Assembly: GCA_934101235.1 (NCBI GenBank) | Contig: CAKORH010000004.1 | Location: forward strand, 1 to 16,351 | DNA length: 16,351 nt | Direction: 5' to 3' | Source: an uncultured Bacilli bacterium | GTDB taxonomy: Bacteria; Bacillota_I; Bacilli_A; RF39; UBA660 | Shown here: piece by piece, positions 14,662 to 16,351 of the stretch | How positions within the stretch are numbered: the stretch's first letter is position 1 | How the letters are laid out: each line of letters opens with the position of its first letter | The notes under the pieces: model-generated | What the model was told of the DNA's origin: nothing | The model's input: only the letters and a program-made list of their open reading frames with translations | Database searches by the model: none | Translations under genes and position numbers: made by a program

Positions 14662-14690
14662 ATTATACAATATAATTAATAACTAATCAA
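14662..14690 (-). promoter_or_regulatory. Strong sigma-A promoter of the GGDEF/YihY operon
   Basis: On the - strand TTGATT (14685-14690), exactly 17 bases, then consensus TATAAT (14662-14667). The start point is near 14655, about 18 bases before the first start codon. Its -35 is only 5 bases from the T-run of the ligA terminator. Confidence 0.75.
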
Positions 14691-14694
14691 TTTG

Positions 14695-14719
14695 AAAAAA
14701 ATTCACCTAAGTGAATTTT
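14695..14719 (-). terminator. Intrinsic terminator overlapping the ligA stop codon
   Basis: A 9-bp perfect stem AAAATTCAC/GTGAATTTT (arms 14698-14706 and 14711-14719) with a 4-base loop is followed on the - strand by T-run bases 14695-14700. The stem includes two bases of the TAA stop at 14718-14720, so ligA ends inside its own terminator. Confidence 0.8.
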
Positions 14720-16351
14720 ATAACATACTATCTAATTTATCTTCATCCCATATTTCTATACCAAGACTAACTGCTTTTTCATATTTAGAACCAGCATTTT
14801 CACCAACTATTACTATATCAGTTTTTTTACTTACTGATTCACTAGTAGTTCCACCATTATTTTCAATAATTTCTTTTATTTCATCTCTACTATATTTCTT
14901 TAAAGTCCCAGTAACAACAAATTTTTTGTTAATAAAGTTAACGTTTTCAACAACATCTTCTCCAATGTAGTTCATATTAACACCAATATTTTTTAAATTG
15001 TTAATAAGTACTATGTTTTCCTCATTATTAAAAAATTCAAATATACTTTTAGCTAATATTGGCCCTATATCTCTAATATTATTTAATTCTTCATAATTTG
15101 CTTTCATTAAATTATCAATATTTTTATATTTTTTAGCAAGTATTTTAGCATTCTTCTCACCAATACCATTTATTCCTAAAGCAAATATTAATCTTTCTAA
15201 ACTATTAGACTTACTATTTTCAACACTTGTTATTAAATTATTAACACTCTTATCTCCAAAACCTTCTAATTCAATTAACAAAGTCTTTTTATCTTTCAAA
15301 TCATAAATATCTTCAATTTTTTTAATAAATCCCATATTATAAAAATCTTCAATTATTCTTTCTCCTAAACCATCAATATTCATTGCTTTTCTACTTACGT
15401 AATGTATTAAAGATTCTATATTTCTTTTAGGACAAGCATCATTATGACAAAAATAATCTATTCCAGATTTACTTATTTCCAAATCACTACCACATATAGG
15501 ACACTTCTTTATCATAACAAAATCTTTTTCAGTACCATCACGTCTATCAATTATAGGATTTACAACTTCTGGTATTACATCACCAGCTTTCCTAATACTT
15601 ACTATATCACCTATTTTAAGACCTTTATCTAAAACATACTGTTCATTATGTAAAGTTGCTCTTCTAATTGTACTTCCTTGTACTAAAACAGGTTCCAAAA
15701 CAGCATTAGGAGTAATCTGTCCTGTTCTACCAACAGTAAATATAATATCTTTTAACTTAGTTAATACTAAAGTAGCAGGAAATTTATAAGCAGTTGCCCA
15801 TTTAGGATATTTTAAAGTATATCCTAATTCTGTCTGTATATTAATATCATTTACTTTTATTACTACACCATCAATATCATATGGTAATTCACTTCTTATA
15901 CTACCTTTTTCATTTATAAAATCTAATATTCCATTAACATCACTTACTAAACGATTATTAGGATTAGTCTTAAAACCTAATTCCTTCATAAATTCTAATG
16001 CTTCCATATGTGTTTTTATTCCATAATCCAATGGATTAGGTAAATGATATATGAATGTATCTAATTTTCTTTGTCTTGCAATATTACTATCTAATTGTCT
16101 TATTGAACCAGCAGCAGCATTTCTACAATTTTGAAATAAAGGCAAATTCTGTTCACTACGTAATTTATTTAATTCTTCTAAAACTTTTTTAGACATAAAT
16201 ATTTCTCCACGTACTTCTATATCTATATCTTTATTAAGTCTTAATGGAATTGATTTAATAGTTTTAGCATTATGAGTAATATCTTCTCCAACAACACCAT
16301 CACCACGTGTAGCAGCACTTACAAACTTACCATTCTTATACTTTAAAGAAA
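14718..16351 (-). CDS. ligA: NAD-dependent DNA ligase (LigA), 5' end outside the window
   Basis: LigA seals nicks in DNA during replication and repair, using NAD+ as adenyl donor. The frame runs unbroken to the window edge, so about 543 C-terminal residues of a usual 670 are present. The missing part holds domain Ia and the KxDG adenylation lysine. Visible in order are SLKYKNGKFVSAATRGDGVVGED and EVRGEIFM of the adenylation domain, NCRNAAAGSIRQLD, YDIDGVVIKVN, TVGRTGQITPNAVLEPV of the OB fold, a four-cysteine zinc finger (CPICGSDL...CHNDACPKRN), helix-hairpin-helix repeats (LERLIFALGINGIGEKNA, NIRDIGPILAKSI), and a C-terminal BRCT domain (FVVTGTLKKYSRDEIKEII...). The internal ATG at 16194-16196 is a coding Met, not the start. 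It ends in the terminator at 14695-14719. Confidence 0.96.
   Translation of the reverse strand, partial: SLKYKNGKFVSAATRGDGVVGEDITHNAKTIKSIPLRLNKDIDIEVRGEIFMSKKVLEELNKLRSEQNLPLFQNCRNAAAGSIRQLDSNIARQRKLDTFIYHLPNPLDYGIKTHMEALEFMKELGFKTNPNNRLVSDVNGILDFINEKGSIRSELPYDIDGVVIKVNDINIQTELGYTLKYPKWATAYKFPATLVLTKLKDIIFTVGRTGQITPNAVLEPVLVQGSTIRRATLHNEQYVLDKGLKIGDIVSIRKAGDVIPEVVNPIIDRRDGTEKDFVMIKKCPICGSDLEISKSGIDYFCHNDACPKRNIESLIHYVSRKAMNIDGLGERIIEDFYNMGFIKKIEDIYDLKDKKTLLIELEGFGDKSVNNLITSVENSKSNSLERLIFALGINGIGEKNAKILAKKYKNIDNLMKANYEELNNIRDIGPILAKSIFEFFNNEENIVLINNLKNIGVNMNYIGEDVVENVNFINKKFVVTGTLKKYSRDEIKEIIENNGGTTSESVSKKTDIVIVGENAGSKYEKAVSLGIEIWDEDKLDSML

Noticed and set aside
14692..15632. Open frames on the + strand inside ligA (14692-14970, 15444-15632)
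   Set aside because: Both are antisense to the BRCT and zinc-finger regions of LigA and show no domain.
16194..16196. Met codon here as the start of ligA
   Set aside because: The frame continues upstream through adenylation-domain sequence (ATRGDG, EVRGEIF) to the window edge, so the gene is truncated by the window, not shortened.

Overview
The window comes from a very AT-rich Firmicutes/Tenericutes-type bacterium, most like the small-genome gut Bacilli (RF39, Erysipelotrichia and Mollicutes neighbours). The evidence is the extreme low-GC composition, strong Shine-Dalgarno (SD) sites of the AGGAGG type, tightly overlapping operons, and a truA gene placed directly after a pair of ECF-type ATPase genes as in Firmicutes. 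The standard code (table 11) applies: TGA is a true stop in truA, the prepilin gene and the 161-aa membrane protein gene, and Trp is TGG. Taxonomy is an inference from style, not from a marker-gene comparison.

Layout, left to right. The 3' tail of a + strand gene (1-51) and uvrA (- strand) converge on a shared bidirectional terminator. uvrA and a small putative HExxH metallopeptidase (+) diverge from a 102-base promoter region. The peptidase converges with a protein-kinase-like gene, and the two 3' ends overlap inside a 19-bp perfect palindrome that looks like a two-way terminator. The kinase is translationally coupled to dusB. A helical hypothetical gene precedes dusB. Next is a tightly overlapping operon: ecfA1-like, ecfA2-like, truA, type IV prepilin. 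Two separately terminated genes follow, an SPFH/zinc-ribbon protein and a DUF3592-like membrane protein. A 345-base spacer holds two strong hairpins and two DnaA-box-like 9-mers. A three-gene operon has a good promoter: a single-pass membrane protein, a two-sensor GGDEF protein, and a YihY/BrkB membrane protein. The window ends in a 5'-truncated ligA.

Functionally this is mostly chromosomal core: DNA repair and replication (uvrA, ligA) and tRNA modification (dusB, truA). The non-routine parts are: (i) an ECF ATPase pair in its ancestral place beside truA but eroded in a complementary way, one partner keeping Walker A and the other the signature, with no ecfT between them and truA; (ii) a tandem solute-binding-domain GGDEF protein whose GGDEF reads DGNEF; (iii) the palindromic terminator that makes two unrelated proteins share the C-terminal string KKEYII; (iv) a DnaA-box pair in the largest intergenic gap. 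I found no tRNA, rRNA, insertion sequence, CRISPR array or phage gene.
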